From Calendula officinalis (lineage: Eukaryota > Streptophyta > Magnoliopsida > Asterales > Asteraceae), in NCBI GenBank assembly GCA_963853835.1, contig OY970835.1, forward strand, positions 9,787,501 through 9,851,500: DNA of 64,000 nt. Direction: 5' to 3'. Both the position numbers and the translations under genes were made by a program. Positions 44,148-55,117 of this stretch are shown piece by piece; within the stretch, counting starts at the first letter, position 1, and each line of letters starts with the position of its first letter. Under the pieces are notes generated by a model that made no database searches, was not told the DNA's origin, and saw only the letters and a list, made by a program, of their open reading frames with translations.

Positions 44148-44870
44148 TGTTGGAAAATTTTGGACATATATAATTATATGTATATTTGTTATATATAATT
44201 AATGTTTGACATGTCCAAAATGTAGTTGTGGTGAATGAGATATCGACTCTCAAAGTGGGGTGTATGGAACAAAGAAATAAAATAAATGAACCAGTGGGAA
44301 CTTGAACCTATCGACGCTCGTCTCCCGGGTATCATGTGGGTTCGGTTTGTATGGTTAAGAAATTCAAGTAATAATAATAATAATATTAATATTATAAAGA
44401 TAATATTATTATTAATATTATTAAGAGGTTTAATGTGTGTCATTAAATCTATAATTGAATTTGGTGGTTTTATTTCTTTGTAATGAATATGCATGATGAC
44501 AATTATGATTGTTATTAACATGATGGCACATTTCTATTATAAATAGAATGTGTATGGTTCATTTGAAAACACACCAAAAGTCTTAGACATTCTTACACTC
44601 CAAGAATTCTCACACACATATGCTCTCTAATTTTTAGTGATCCTTAAACACAAAAAACTTTCGATAAGTGTTCGGGCTTGGATTATATTCGGTAGTGTAA
44701 AACTACTCGGTTGTTTTACCCTGGGAAATTGACGACGAATCTATTTTAAGGGGATCGTGAATTTCACGAGACTCAACCAAAACTTGTTTCTTCTTTGTTT
44801 CTACATATTCTTATTTCAATCTTGTATTTGTTTTAGTCATTTCCCAATTGTATTGCATTTTATTTAATGA
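44148..44870 (+). repeat. 3' LTR of the small copia element
   Basis: 723 bp and near-identical to the 5' LTR; a handful of differences seen by eye. Preceded by the polypurine tract ACTTTGGGGAT (about 44137-44147). Confidence 0.9.
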
Positions 44871-45936
44871 TGTCAGACCTGCAAATCTATGTTGTAACAT
44901 CACGAGACCCAACCTATTATTTTATTACTTTCGGTAAGTCATTCTATTTGTTTTTATTTTATTTTTTATGATTCATTTTGGCATATTTTAACCAAGGGGT
45001 TAAAACTAGCATTAACTGATATAATTGAGCATGAAGATGATAATTACATTTTTGAATTTACTTTCGAATTACAGTTCCGAAAATATTTTCGTTATTAAAA
45101 TCTGAGTTAGATAAGTATTTTTAAATAAATCAAACGCGATCTAGACTTTCAGTATTATACTGTGTTTAATGAAAATGAAATCCCACTCTATTATTGTATA
45201 CATGTTGTGTGTGATGGTGTTGAAGACACGTGTTGTTTTTCCCCTCCCTCTTTTGTACGTGAACTCACACCCAAAATAACAAAAATCATAGAAATTGCAT
45301 GTTCTTCTTTTCTCTTCAAATCAAGCTTAAGACTTCTTCATTTCCTACTATAATCTCGAATTTGTGCAAGCTAAAAGGTAAGAAATCTCCCTCTTTTGCT
45401 AGGGTTCTTAGTTCTTGAATGTGGTTGAACTAGTTTTTGAGTTTTTGATGATTTCTTGATGAAACTCGAAATTGATGGTTTATTTCATGTTTACACTTGA
45501 TCGTTTAAGTATTGTATGCTTAATTGTTGGTTAGAAACTTGAATTGAAGAAGTTCCATGGAGACCTGCATTAATGGAGTTTAGGGAAGAAGATGAGTTAT
45601 TTAAACTAGTTCTTGAATTTATGAAGTTTTGGTGTTTTATATGTTTACTTGGGTTAAATATCATATTAGAATTGGTATTAGTTGTTTATATCTAATTATA
45701 GGTTAAATTGGTAAAATTGAGATGATGTCATAGTGTTTGGATGATTTTTGGTGAAAAAGTCCGTAAGTAAATTTTTAACAGCTTTTTGTCAGCATTTTGT
45801 CAGCATTTTGATGACTTTGTAAAAATCATATAAAATCAACCGTAACTCTGTTTTGGGCGTGCGACTAGCCGTTTCGAAGGTCTACGAGTCTACTTTAAAT
45901 ATATCGTATTTTACTGGATTGAAATTGTTAGAAAAA

Positions 45937-46596
45937 TGTTGGAATATGCTTCACGCGTATAACATATAGTTATATGGCTAGTTGTTTGTGAGCCTAAAGG
46001 GTCACACACTTAAACACTAAACACCATTATATAATTAGTGTAATTAGTGTAATTACATTAATTATTAATATATATATAAGCTATAAGCTTGTCTATCATA
46101 AGTTTAATATTAAAAGTTAATATTGAAACTTTCTTGTGGGCAAACTAGAAGAAACAAAAGATAGGGACTTGTGGGCAAATAAGACTAATGATTTATGGAA
46201 ATCATTAAAGGATTGTAATGGCACCATTAAGAGATATAATGGTCCATAAACTCCCTCTTGACCACACTCTTGGCCGTCCCTCTCTCTCTCTCTCTTTGTA
46301 GGTGTTTTGTTTTCTTTTTTTGCTCTCAAGGCTCAAGGACTAGCATCCATTATTTGGTGTTCTTGCAAGTGTTGTGTGGATTTCTTTTAGAGGTATTCTT
46401 GTTGAATACTTGGTTTCAATCCATCACCAACTCCATCCGATTTCATAATAATCAAAGGCAACTAGGGTATGAATTCTTATACCATTCTCTTTGATTTTCT
46501 TTTAGTTTAATTGTATGATTGATATCAAGATCCGTTCATGGTGATTAAATCTTTCCGCTGCGTTTTGGTTCTTGTTTTAACCGAAAATCACCATTA
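45937..46596 (+). repeat. 5' LTR of the intact copia, with TATA box
   Basis: 660 bp. TATA-like TATATATAA at 46071-46079. Hairpins AAGTTTAATATT/AATATT-g-AAACTT (46100-46131) and TAATGATTT/AAATCATTA (46186-46207) lie just downstream, in the likely start of the transcript. CT-repeat at 46277-46295. Confidence 0.95.
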
Positions 46597-46597
46597 G

Positions 46598-46610
46598 TGG
46601 TATCACGAGT
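46598..46610 (+). promoter_or_regulatory. Primer-binding site of the intact copia
   Basis: TGGTATCACGAGT, one base after the LTR, resembles the initiator-tRNA-Met site TGGTATCAGAGC with an inserted C. Confidence 0.8.
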
Positions 46611-48348
46611 CATTATATTAATCATATAATTAGCTAGATTTTGTGAAAAGTGGCAAAAATCAATTGTTTTTGTGTTTTTAAAATTCCGATCGGACAAAAA
46701 CAAAAACCCTACGGGTTTTTTATTTTAATTTTCGGATTTTTATAAAAATGTGGGTTAAAATATGGTATTTTTGGAACCCTATTGTCACTTATTACAAAAT
46801 CATATCAAAAAAAAAAAAAATTAATCTTGTTATTGTATTTTTTTGATTATTTGGCTTGGATTTTAATTTATTAATTCCATTTTTTATGATATGGCAAAAC
46901 ATCTATTTTTGCCATATCCCAAACCAAAGCCTTGTCAATTGTTGCTAGTTTGTGCAAACCGATGAAAGCCTAGACCTTTGTGAATGAATGTGTTGATTGT
47001 TTGGTTGTTTGTTATTTCGGGAAAAGCCGTGTTTTTTGGCTTAATTGTTGTAATTTGTTTAATTTTTTCTTTTATTTTTTGGTGCCATTTTTTGGGGCAA
47101 TTTGTAATGTAAAAGTCATAGAATAGATTGTATTTATTTTATCTTTTTATTGTAAGTTGTTGACAAAAAATATTGAAGACCAATGAAGAAAACAACAAAT
47201 TTCCGTCACAAAAGCGAGGGCTGTACGAAAACAGGTTTTCCGGAGGCATACGGACTCCTTTTTGGGCGATTCAAAAGCCTAAAATGCTTGCAAAGTCGTG
47301 GGCTACAACTTTCCAGAAGGCCGGGAAGACCAACGAAGACTCCTTCAGTGACTTTTCGGGCTTCAAAGTCTGCTGGAATTTTCTGGCAGATTACACTTTT
47401 TCACAATTTTGGGTTCTACTTGCTCAAGAATGTCTTGGAGCAAGTGGGAGCCCATTGGGTTTATGTAGGCCCGTTTGGGTTCATGTTGGCCCGTCCCCTA
47501 GTTTGACCCTTCGGTCCGTCGTGATGACTCACGTGACCGAACCTAGGATTTCATCGGTCGAGGTTTGCACAAAATTTTGTTGCATGTTTATTCTTTGTTT
47601 GTGGTTGTTTTTCTTTTCTATTAGATACAAATAGTAAAACAAATTAAAAATGGTTTTTAGACACAAACATTAGAACATTCAAACCCTTAATCATCGATGA
47701 TTACTAGTTAAACATTGATGATTAAACCTTTAATCTAAAAATCGTTTTAAGATTAAACTAAGTTTAAATATGATTTGAAACTTATCACTTAATAATCGCT
47801 AAAAGTTTTTACCGTTTATTACAAGACTTATGAAGTGGTATGAATGAAGTACATGATTCATTCGTATCTTAAATAAAATTTTATTAAATTAAAATTTAAC
47901 ATACCTAAAATTTAAGTCACGCCGTCCAATCGGTTGTAAATCACTTGCTTCTATTTTTGAATTCACGTGAGACGTGGTTTGAATTTAGATCCGAGGTCAT
48001 TATTCTCTACGGTGAGACCTAGATCTATTTTGACATGATTTCACATTGGATGACTTAATCAAGTTAGCGGTGAGACCTTGACTCGAGGCGAAGATGCGAC
48101 AAACATGCCACTTGACCCTAGATGCTTGTTCACTAGGTGCCATGAAGTCCCATACCTCTAAGAGTTGCACTTGTAATGCAATTGTTGATCGTCACCTACC
48201 TATTGGATCTATCACCTCTAGCAGATCAACTGATGCGGTGATAGAAGCTCAATGGGATCTTAGTTTTTAATTAAATTAATTGGGTAGTTAATTTATTAAA
48301 AGAAATTATTATTGAAAATACTAATTAATGAACTTTGTAATTTTGTAG
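46611..48348 (+). other. Long untranslated leader of the intact copia
   Basis: 1.7 kb without a convincing gene. A 153-codon frame at 47173-47634 has no recognisable similarity and overlaps another frame. Hairpins include the 16-bp palindrome TAATCATCGATGATTA (47688-47703) and TTTAATCT/AGATTAAA extended by AAAA/TTTT (47729-47757). The last 600 bp holds several phrases shared in style with the gag-only element's leader. Confidence 0.65.
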
Positions 48349-51300
48349 ATGACTTCAAACAATCAAACCCTAACACATACCACCATTCGTTCCGTTCTCG
48401 AAAAAGAGAAACTTGATGGAACGAACTTTGTGGACTGGTCTCGTAACCTAAGGATTGTCCTTAGGGCCGAGCATAAGTACCACCATTTGGAGGAGGCGCT
48501 ACCCCCTGCCCCTGCTGCTACCGCCACTACTGCTGTTCGTACAGCCTATACCAAAAGGTTTAACGAACAACAGGAAGTCGCCGCGCTTATGCTAGTGAGC
48601 ATGATTCCCGAGATTCAAAAGAATCTCGAGGACCTCACTGCATTTGATATGATGTGTGAACTAACGGCCATGTATCAAAAGCAAGCCGAGCAGGAACTCT
48701 TTGACACTGTCAAAGCCTTCCACGCTTGCAAGCAGGAGGAGGGACAGTCTGTTAGCTCTTATCTCTTGAAGATGAAGAGCTACTTAGACCAAATGGAGAG
48801 GCTTGGTTACGCTATGCCGCACATCCTTGGGATTAGCTTGATTCTAACGTCCCTAAACAAGGATTTTGCAACGTTTGTCATGACTTATCATATGCATAGT
48901 ATGGGGAAGACATTCGCCGAATTACATGCTATGCTGAAACAAACGGAGGCAAGCCTACCCAAGAAAACTCCGGCCCCTACTGTCCTTGCTATAAGGCAAG
49001 GAAAGATCCAAAAACCAAAACCGCAAGTAGTTGCGAAGGGCCAAGGCAAGGGAAAGCAAGTTTACACGCCCAAGCCAAAGGTTTCCCCACCTACTCGTAA
49101 GGAGCATCCCGCTAAGGATCTTGCTTGCCATCACTGCGGTGAAACAGGCCATTGGAGGAGGAATTGTCCTGCCTACCTGGCAGAGTTGATGAAGAACAAA
49201 GCCAACAAGGTTGGCACATCAGGTATCTTCACAATAGAACTATATGCTTTCCCTAAGAAATCATGGGTATATGACACTGGTTGTGGAACTCACATTTGTA
49301 ATACCATGCAGGGTCTAAGGGGAAGTAGAAAGCTAAACCATGGAGCTTTGGACTTGTACGTGGGCAATGGCAATCGTGCACCGGTCGAAGCTATAGGAAG
49401 CTATGATTTAATCCTTCCTAGTGGTTTAATTATTGTATTAGACAATTGTCACTATGCGCCTAGTATTACTAGGGGTATAGTATCGCTTTCTTGTTTGTGG
49501 AATAATGGTTTTATTCATACTTTTACGGATTTTGGTATTTCAGTTTCAAAGGATAATGTTTTTTACTTTAATGCTATTCCTCGTGATGGTATCTTTGAGA
49601 TTGACATGCATAATCGTATCACAAACAGTAGTTCTATTTATACATGTAGCAACAAGAAATCCAAGAAGAACTTGGATTCTACTTTCCTATGGCATTGTCG
49701 CCTTTGCCACGTTAACAAGAAACGCGTTTTGAAATTACAAAAGGATGGACTTATAAAATCAGATGATTCTGAATCATTTGATAAATGTGTTTCTTGTATA
49801 TCTGGTAAAATGGCGCGCAAGCCTTTCTCCCATGTAGGCGAAAGAGCCAATGATCTACTTGGACTCATACATACTGATGTATGCGGCCCTTTTAGAACTC
49901 GAACTAGGGAAGGTGCTACCTACTTCATTACTTTCACGGACGACTTTAGTCGTTATGGTTATGTTTACTTGATTAAACATAAACATGAAACCTTTGAAAC
50001 GTTCAAAGCTTTCCAAAATGAAGTAGAAAATCAACTCGGCAAGAAGATAAAGGCTCTTCGTTCTGATCGAGGAGGAGAGTACATGAGCCATGAGTTTCAA
50101 GACCATCTTAAGAATTGTGGGATTGTCTCACAATTCACTCCCCCTTATACACCACAGCATAATGGTGTATCGGAGAGGAGAAATCGCACCTTGCTTGACA
50201 TGGTCCGATCGATGATGAGTCCTACAACTCTGCCTCTATCCTTTTGGGGTTATGCACTCAAATCGGCTGCTCGCATACTGAATATGGTTCCCACCAAGAA
50301 GGTTGAAAAGACACCATATGAGATATGGCATGGGAAAGTCCCTAACTTGTCTTACTTGAAGGTCTGGGGTTGTGAGGCTCTCGTGAAACGCGACACGCCA
50401 AACAAACTTGAACCCAGAGCTGTCAAGTGCATCTTTATAGGATACCCTGAGGAAACGATGGGTTACTATTTCTACTACCCACCTGAGCAAAAAGTAATTA
50501 TTGCTCGTTATGCTGAGTTTCTTGAGAGCAATCTCATTTCACAAGAAGCAAGTGGGAGTACCATCGACTTTGACGAGATTCCAAGCGATGAAGATGCACA
50601 ACCTATTGTAGATACTAGCGAACATCAAGATGAGGTTGAACATGAAACTGTTCCTGTTGCACCTCAAAATGATGAGGTCCCCGTTCGAAGGTCCGCAAGG
50701 ACACCTCATGCACCTGAACGATATGGTTTCCAAATCGATGCTGAGGAGCTGAGTTTAGGGGATCATAATGAACCCCCTAACTATCGAGCTGCATTAGCAG
50801 ATTCTGAATCTGACAAATGGCTTGATGCTATGAACGCGGAAATGCAATCCATGAAAGATAACCAAGTATGGACTTTGGTTGATCTTCCTCCTAACAGTAA
50901 GACTGTTGGTAGCAAGTGGATCTTCAAGAAGAAGACCGACATGGATGGAAATGTACACACCTATAAAGCTCGATTGGTAGCAAAAGGTTACACTCAAACC
51001 TACGGGATTGACTATGATGAAACCTTCTCGCCTGTTGCCGACGTTAGAGCTATTAGGATTGTCATAGCCATAGCAGCGTACTATGACTATGAGATTTGGC
51101 AAATGGATGTTAAAACTGCTTTCTTGAATGGACACCTTGATGAAGATGTCTATATGGTTCAGCCTGAGGGCTTTGTTAATACAAAACACCCAAAGAAAGT
51201 ATGTAAGCTTCAAAGGTCCATTTATGGACTGAAGCAAGCATCCAGAAGTTGGAACAAAAGATTCGACGAGGAAGTCAAAACGTTTGGCTTTACTCAGAAT

Positions 51301-52356
51301 CCCGACGAGCCATGTGTATATGTAAGAGCTAGTGGGAGCATTGTCGTCTTTCTAATCCTATATGTCGATGACATACTACTCATAGGAAATAACATTCCAA
51401 TGCTACAAGATGTAAAATCCTGGCTTGGGAAGTGCTTCGCTATGAAGGATCTTGGGGAAGCGGCATATATACTTGGTATAAAGATCTACCGAGATAGATC
51501 AAAGTGGTTAATCGGACTAAGTCAAAGTGCGTACATTGATAAGATTCTAAAACGATTTAGAATGGATGCTTCCAAACGTGGAAGTCTCCCTATGCAACAC
51601 AATGTACACTTGAGTAAGACTCAAGGACCGTCCTCACCTGATGAGATGAAACGTATGCGTGATGTCCCCTATGCCTCGGCAGTAGGATCTATCATGTACG
51701 CTGTGCGGTGCACAAGACCTGATGTAGCGTTCTCACAGAACCTTACAAGCCGATATCAACAGAATCCAGGTGAGAGTCACTGGACTGCTGTTAAGAACAT
51801 ACTGAAGTATCTTAGGAATACTAAAGATATGTTTCTTGTCTATGGTGGTGAATCTCAAAATGAACTAAGCGTTACTTGTTATTCTGATGCTAGTTTTGAG
51901 ACTGATAGAGATGATTCCAAATCTCAAACGGGGTATGTTTTCGTTTTGAACGGAGGTGCTGTTGATTGGAAAAGTGCGAAGCAGAGCACTATCGCCATGT
52001 CTTCTACAGAAGCTGAATACATTGCAACTACTGAAGCGGCAATGGAAGCTGTTTGGATGAGGAAATTTATTTCTGGGCTTGGAGTTGTCCCCAGTAATGA
52101 AAAACCTATGGATATGTACTGTGATAACACAGGTGCTATCATCATTGCCAACGAACCCGGTGTTCAGAAAGGCGCCAGACATTATCGGAGGAAGCTTCAC
52201 TACATTAGAGATGCGATCCTAATGGGAGATGTAAGCTTGCTCAAAGTTCATACAGATGACAACTTAGCTGACCCCTTCACAAAGCCAATGCCATGTACCA
52301 AACATGTTGAGCATGCTAGAAACATTGGGCTTCGACCAGCTAGTAGTTTCATGTAA
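48349..52356 (+). CDS. Gag-Pol polyprotein of Ty1-copia retrotransposon, intact
   Basis: One ORF of 1335 residues encodes everything for transposition in the cytoplasmic particle and nucleus. Gag (UBN2-type) spans about 15-230. The zinc knuckle CHHCGETGHWRRNC is at 260-273. The protease active site DTG is at Asp309. The integrase HHCC region begins near His449, with core residues Asp510, Asp573 and Glu609 (DD35E). RT starts about 835, with YVDD at 1005-1008. RNase H acidic residues are Asp1180, Glu1221 and Asp1259, and the end has LADPFTKPM. All key residues are present and no stop or shift is seen. The ATG at 48349 starts a typical Gag and fits the family length (about 1300 residues). The protease-integrase-RT-RNase H order defines copia. 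I did not assign the lineage. It is in frame throughout, so Gag to Pol ratio must be set by splicing or processing rather than frameshift. Confidence 0.97.
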   Translation: MTSNNQTLTHTTIRSVLEKEKLDGTNFVDWSRNLRIVLRAEHKYHHLEEALPPAPAATATTAVRTAYTKRFNEQQEVAALMLVSMIPEIQKNLEDLTAFDMMCELTAMYQKQAEQELFDTVKAFHACKQEEGQSVSSYLLKMKSYLDQMERLGYAMPHILGISLILTSLNKDFATFVMTYHMHSMGKTFAELHAMLKQTEASLPKKTPAPTVLAIRQGKIQKPKPQVVAKGQGKGKQVYTPKPKVSPPTRKEHPAKDLACHHCGETGHWRRNCPAYLAELMKNKANKVGTSGIFTIELYAFPKKSWVYDTGCGTHICNTMQGLRGSRKLNHGALDLYVGNGNRAPVEAIGSYDLILPSGLIIVLDNCHYAPSITRGIVSLSCLWNNGFIHTFTDFGISVSKDNVFYFNAIPRDGIFEIDMHNRITNSSSIYTCSNKKSKKNLDSTFLWHCRLCHVNKKRVLKLQKDGLIKSDDSESFDKCVSCISGKMARKPFSHVGERANDLLGLIHTDVCGPFRTRTREGATYFITFTDDFSRYGYVYLIKHKHETFETFKAFQNEVENQLGKKIKALRSDRGGEYMSHEFQDHLKNCGIVSQFTPPYTPQHNGVSERRNRTLLDMVRSMMSPTTLPLSFWGYALKSAARILNMVPTKKVEKTPYEIWHGKVPNLSYLKVWGCEALVKRDTPNKLEPRAVKCIFIGYPEETMGYYFYYPPEQKVIIARYAEFLESNLISQEASGSTIDFDEIPSDEDAQPIVDTSEHQDEVEHETVPVAPQNDEVPVRRSARTPHAPERYGFQIDAEELSLGDHNEPPNYRAALADSESDKWLDAMNAEMQSMKDNQVWTLVDLPPNSKTVGSKWIFKKKTDMDGNVHTYKARLVAKGYTQTYGIDYDETFSPVADVRAIRIVIAIAAYYDYEIWQMDVKTAFLNGHLDEDVYMVQPEGFVNTKHPKKVCKLQRSIYGLKQASRSWNKRFDEEVKTFGFTQNPDEPCVYVRASGSIVVFLILYVDDILLIGNNIPMLQDVKSWLGKCFAMKDLGEAAYILGIKIYRDRSKWLIGLSQSAYIDKILKRFRMDASKRGSLPMQHNVHLSKTQGPSSPDEMKRMRDVPYASAVGSIMYAVRCTRPDVAFSQNLTSRYQQNPGESHWTAVKNILKYLRNTKDMFLVYGGESQNELSVTCYSDASFETDRDDSKSQTGYVFVLNGGAVDWKSAKQSTIAMSSTEAEYIATTEAAMEAVWMRKFISGLGVVPSNEKPMDMYCDNTGAIIIANEPGVQKGARHYRRKLHYIRDAILMGDVSLLKVHTDDNLADPFTKPMPCTKHVEHARNIGLRPASSFM

Positions 52357-53186
52357 TCTGTTTTAGTATTTGGATAATGGAACATTGAGCAGTATTTATT
52401 GGAATAAATTGATATATTTGATATGATCGTCTTTATATGAATATCTACTGTGTTCTATATTTGCATGTTTATATCCATGAACATTTACTGCGTTTTATAT
52501 TCTAAATTGTCCATTGTCATAATTAATAATATGGGAATATTATTAAGACAAATCTGAGGGCATTGATGACATTATCTTAGTATGACTAAGGATGATGAAG
52601 TTAAACTCACATGTTGTTCATAATGATGCACAATTGGACTGACCCAACCTATGAGAATTCACTTCCTGGATTTATGTCACAAGTGAATCTCACAAAGGCT
52701 TTGTCACTTATCCTCTGACTTGAGATACAAGTTGGTTTGTGTATGTAGAGGGGCAAACTTTGATGTGGTTAAACGTTGACCTGAATAAGGCTGCTATAAC
52801 AACCATTATCGGGTTTGTCATGAAGCATATGACAAACACGTGCAGTCAATAAAGAATTTGTTCCTCCACACATGTGGATTAGATACTACTGGGCCCCTCG
52901 ATGATTTGAATAGATGTATGTGTGGCCACACCCAAAAGGTAATCAAGATGAATCTTGATTGGTTTTGGTAATCTACTTCATTATATAGATCGAGAAACAG
53001 AATCGTTGAAATTTTAGATTGACATTAATCCTTGTCTAAAATTCAACAAAGTATCAGTAACAAAAGGATAACTGATTGAAAAAACATTGAACAAAGATTT
53101 TATGAAACTCCTCATATACTCCTAGGGGCATTGGCGGGTTGCTAGACTCTAACCTTTGCTTGTATAACTACTTGATGTTATCACGT
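52357..53186 (+). other. 3' untranslated region of the intact copia, rich in hairpins
   Basis: No gene. Stems: TTAATAATAT/ATATTATTAA (52523-52546), CTTAG/CTAAG near 52580, GTTTGTCAT/ATGACAAAC (52813-52837), CCAAAA-ggt-AATCAAGAT with ATCTTGATT-gg-TTTTGG (52932-52968) and AATTTTAGA/TCTAAAATT (about 53010-53045). They follow each other with little sequence between. Confidence 0.75.
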
Positions 53187-53200
53187 GCGCAAGTGGGAGC
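53187..53200 (+). promoter_or_regulatory. Polypurine tract of the intact copia
   Basis: GCGCAAGTGGGAGC immediately before the 3' LTR. Confidence 0.85.
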
Positions 53201-53862
53201 TGTTGGAATATGCTTCACGCGTATAACATATAGTTATATGGCTAGTTGTTTGTGAGCCTAAAGGGTCACACACTTAAACACTAAACACCATTATATAATT
53301 AGTGTAATTAGTGTAATTACATTAATTATTAATATATATATAAGCTATAAGCTTGTCTATCATAAGTTTAATATTAAAAGTTAATATTGAAACTTTCTTG
53401 TGGGCAAACTAGAAGAAACAAAAGATAGGGACTTGTGGGAAAATAAGACTAATGATTTATGGAAATCATTAAAGGATTGTAATGGCACCATTAAGAGATA
53501 TAATGGTCCATAAACTCCCTCTTGACCACACTCTTGGCCGTCCCTCTCTCTCTCTCTCTCTTTGTAGGTGTTTTGTTTTCTTTTTTTGCTCTCAAGGCTC
53601 AAGGACTAGCATCCATTATTTGGTGTTCTTGCAAGTGTTGTGTGGATTTCTTTTAGAGGTATTCTTGTTGAATACTTGGTTTCAATCCATCACCAACTCC
53701 ATCCGATTTCACAATAATCAAAGGCAACTAGGGTATGAATTCTTATACCATTCTCTTTGATTTTCTTTTAGTTTAATTGTATGATTGATATCAAGATCCG
53801 TTCATGGTGATTAAATCTTTCCGCTGCGTTTTGGTTCTTGTTTTAACCGAAAATCACCATTA
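53201..53862 (+). repeat. 3' LTR of the intact copia
   Basis: 662 bp, differing from the 5' LTR by two substitutions (gtgggAaaataag and tttcaCaataatc) and one extra CT. Confidence 0.95.
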
Positions 53863-54849
53863 AAAAATACCTAGATTACTGAGTTAGTAACAGGTCGTCG
53901 AATATGTCTTTTTCGGGTCAAACATGTATTGAAAAGTTTCGGTGTTTCGAAGTATAACTAGTTAACATGAATTTAGTTATAAAGTGGTAATTGTGTACTT
54001 GATGAAATGATAATTATGTGTTTGTAAATATGGGTAGTTAATAAAAATAATTTTGACCCGTTTAAAAGAATAAGTAGTCAAATTTGGGAATTGTGAGTTT
54101 TGGTCAAATCTGGAAGTTTGACTTTATTTTAAAATGTCAACTTATGCATATATGATGTGTAGATGTTAATTGTTGTATTGGCTACGGATTTGGGGAGTAT
54201 TATGATAAATTGTTCGGTTTTGACCCGTTTGGGCCCATATGCTAAAATTGGAATAAAAATGCATTATTTGGTATACACTTGACTTTGGAAGTATAATTAT
54301 GATAAGTTGAGAAATTGTAAATTACAATACATGAATATGGTAGTGTTGAAGTTAGTTTGCAAGTTTTGACCCGTTTGGGTACTATATGCATATATTTGGT
54401 TAAATGTGTTTTATTACACTTGAAATTCTTTATATGTTAATTGAATGTTTATAGAGTTGTTAAAACATGAAATAGGAGGTGTCGGTATTGATTTGTTAGT
54501 TTTGGACCATTCGGATATTGTGTTCAAAATTGGTAAAATTATGTATTGATAATGTTGACTTTGACCATGGAAGTCCTTAGGATGGTTTTTGGTCATATTG
54601 GATTTATAAGAAATTGGTCATAAGGATTGTACAAGAGTTGGTTTTTGTAATGAATTTTATACTTATATCTATTCGGTAGAATTTGGTTACTAACTCGGTA
54701 TTATTATTGATTTCAGGGAAACTTAAGGAAACTCGGTAATATAAGACCACCGAGTTTTGGATGGATTGCAATGCTAAGGTGAGTGGATTTAACCTTCAAT
54801 CTATATGTGTACAATTTGGGTAGAAATTGGATACTTTGGTGAAGATGTT

Positions 54850-54915
54850 CGCGGGTAGTGAACATTGAGTTCGCAACGCGAACTTTGAGTTCACGACGCG
54901 AACATTTTCAGATGC
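54850..54915. repeat. Decayed GTTCGCG palindromes in gypsy 5' LTR
   Basis: 'gagttcgcaacgcgaac' and 'gagttcacgacgcgaac' are mutated forms of the perfect GAGTTCGCG-G-CGCGAACTC seen at the same place in the 3' LTR (62938-62956). Confidence 0.75.
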
Positions 54916-55117
54916 AGGTTTTTAGCTTCAATTTTTTATTGCAATTCCATACTTCGGTATAATTAATAACGATAATTAATTAAGTGCACATTTGGGGAAG
55001 AGGTCAGTAATTGGAACATTCTACTGGGCATATGTTTACTAATGATACGGTGTACCGTCCTTAGAAGCACTAGTTGTTCTAAGGAGGTACATACCGTCAT
55101 TGAGTAAAGGGCCATTG

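Larger units (their letters stand above)
40148..44870 (+). mobile_element. Small non-autonomous copia element
   Basis: Two LTRs exactly 4000 bp apart (40148-40869 and 44148-44870), both starting TGTTGGAAAATTTTGG. A PBS-like TGGTATTAGCTCC lies at 40874-40886 and the polypurine tract TTTGGGGA at 44140. Between them are only a broken protease piece (42343-42852), the tail of RNase H (43515-43592) and two tandem arrays. Integrase and RT are deleted. No 5-bp target duplication is visible (left AAAAG, right TGTCA), and the shared LTR sequence ends ...TTAATGA rather than CA, so an end may have been lost or recombined. Confidence 0.88.
45937..53862 (+). mobile_element. Structurally intact, young Ty1-copia retrotransposon
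   Basis: 7926 bp flanked by AAAAA at 45932-45936 and 53863-53867; the uninterrupted copy near 61932 reads 'ataaaaatacc'. LTRs are 45937-46596 and 53201-53862, starting TGTTGGAATATG and ending CACCATTA. I count two substitutions and one 2-bp CT-repeat difference between them. At a commonly used plant rate of 1.3e-8 per site per year this would be roughly 0.1 million years, an inference only. PBS, polypurine tract and one uninterrupted Gag-Pol ORF are present, so it may still be competent. Confidence 0.95.

Noticed and set aside
47173..47634. 153-codon ORF in the leader of the intact copia as a gene
   Set aside because: No recognisable domain, overlaps a 107-codon frame, and sits in an untranslated leader.
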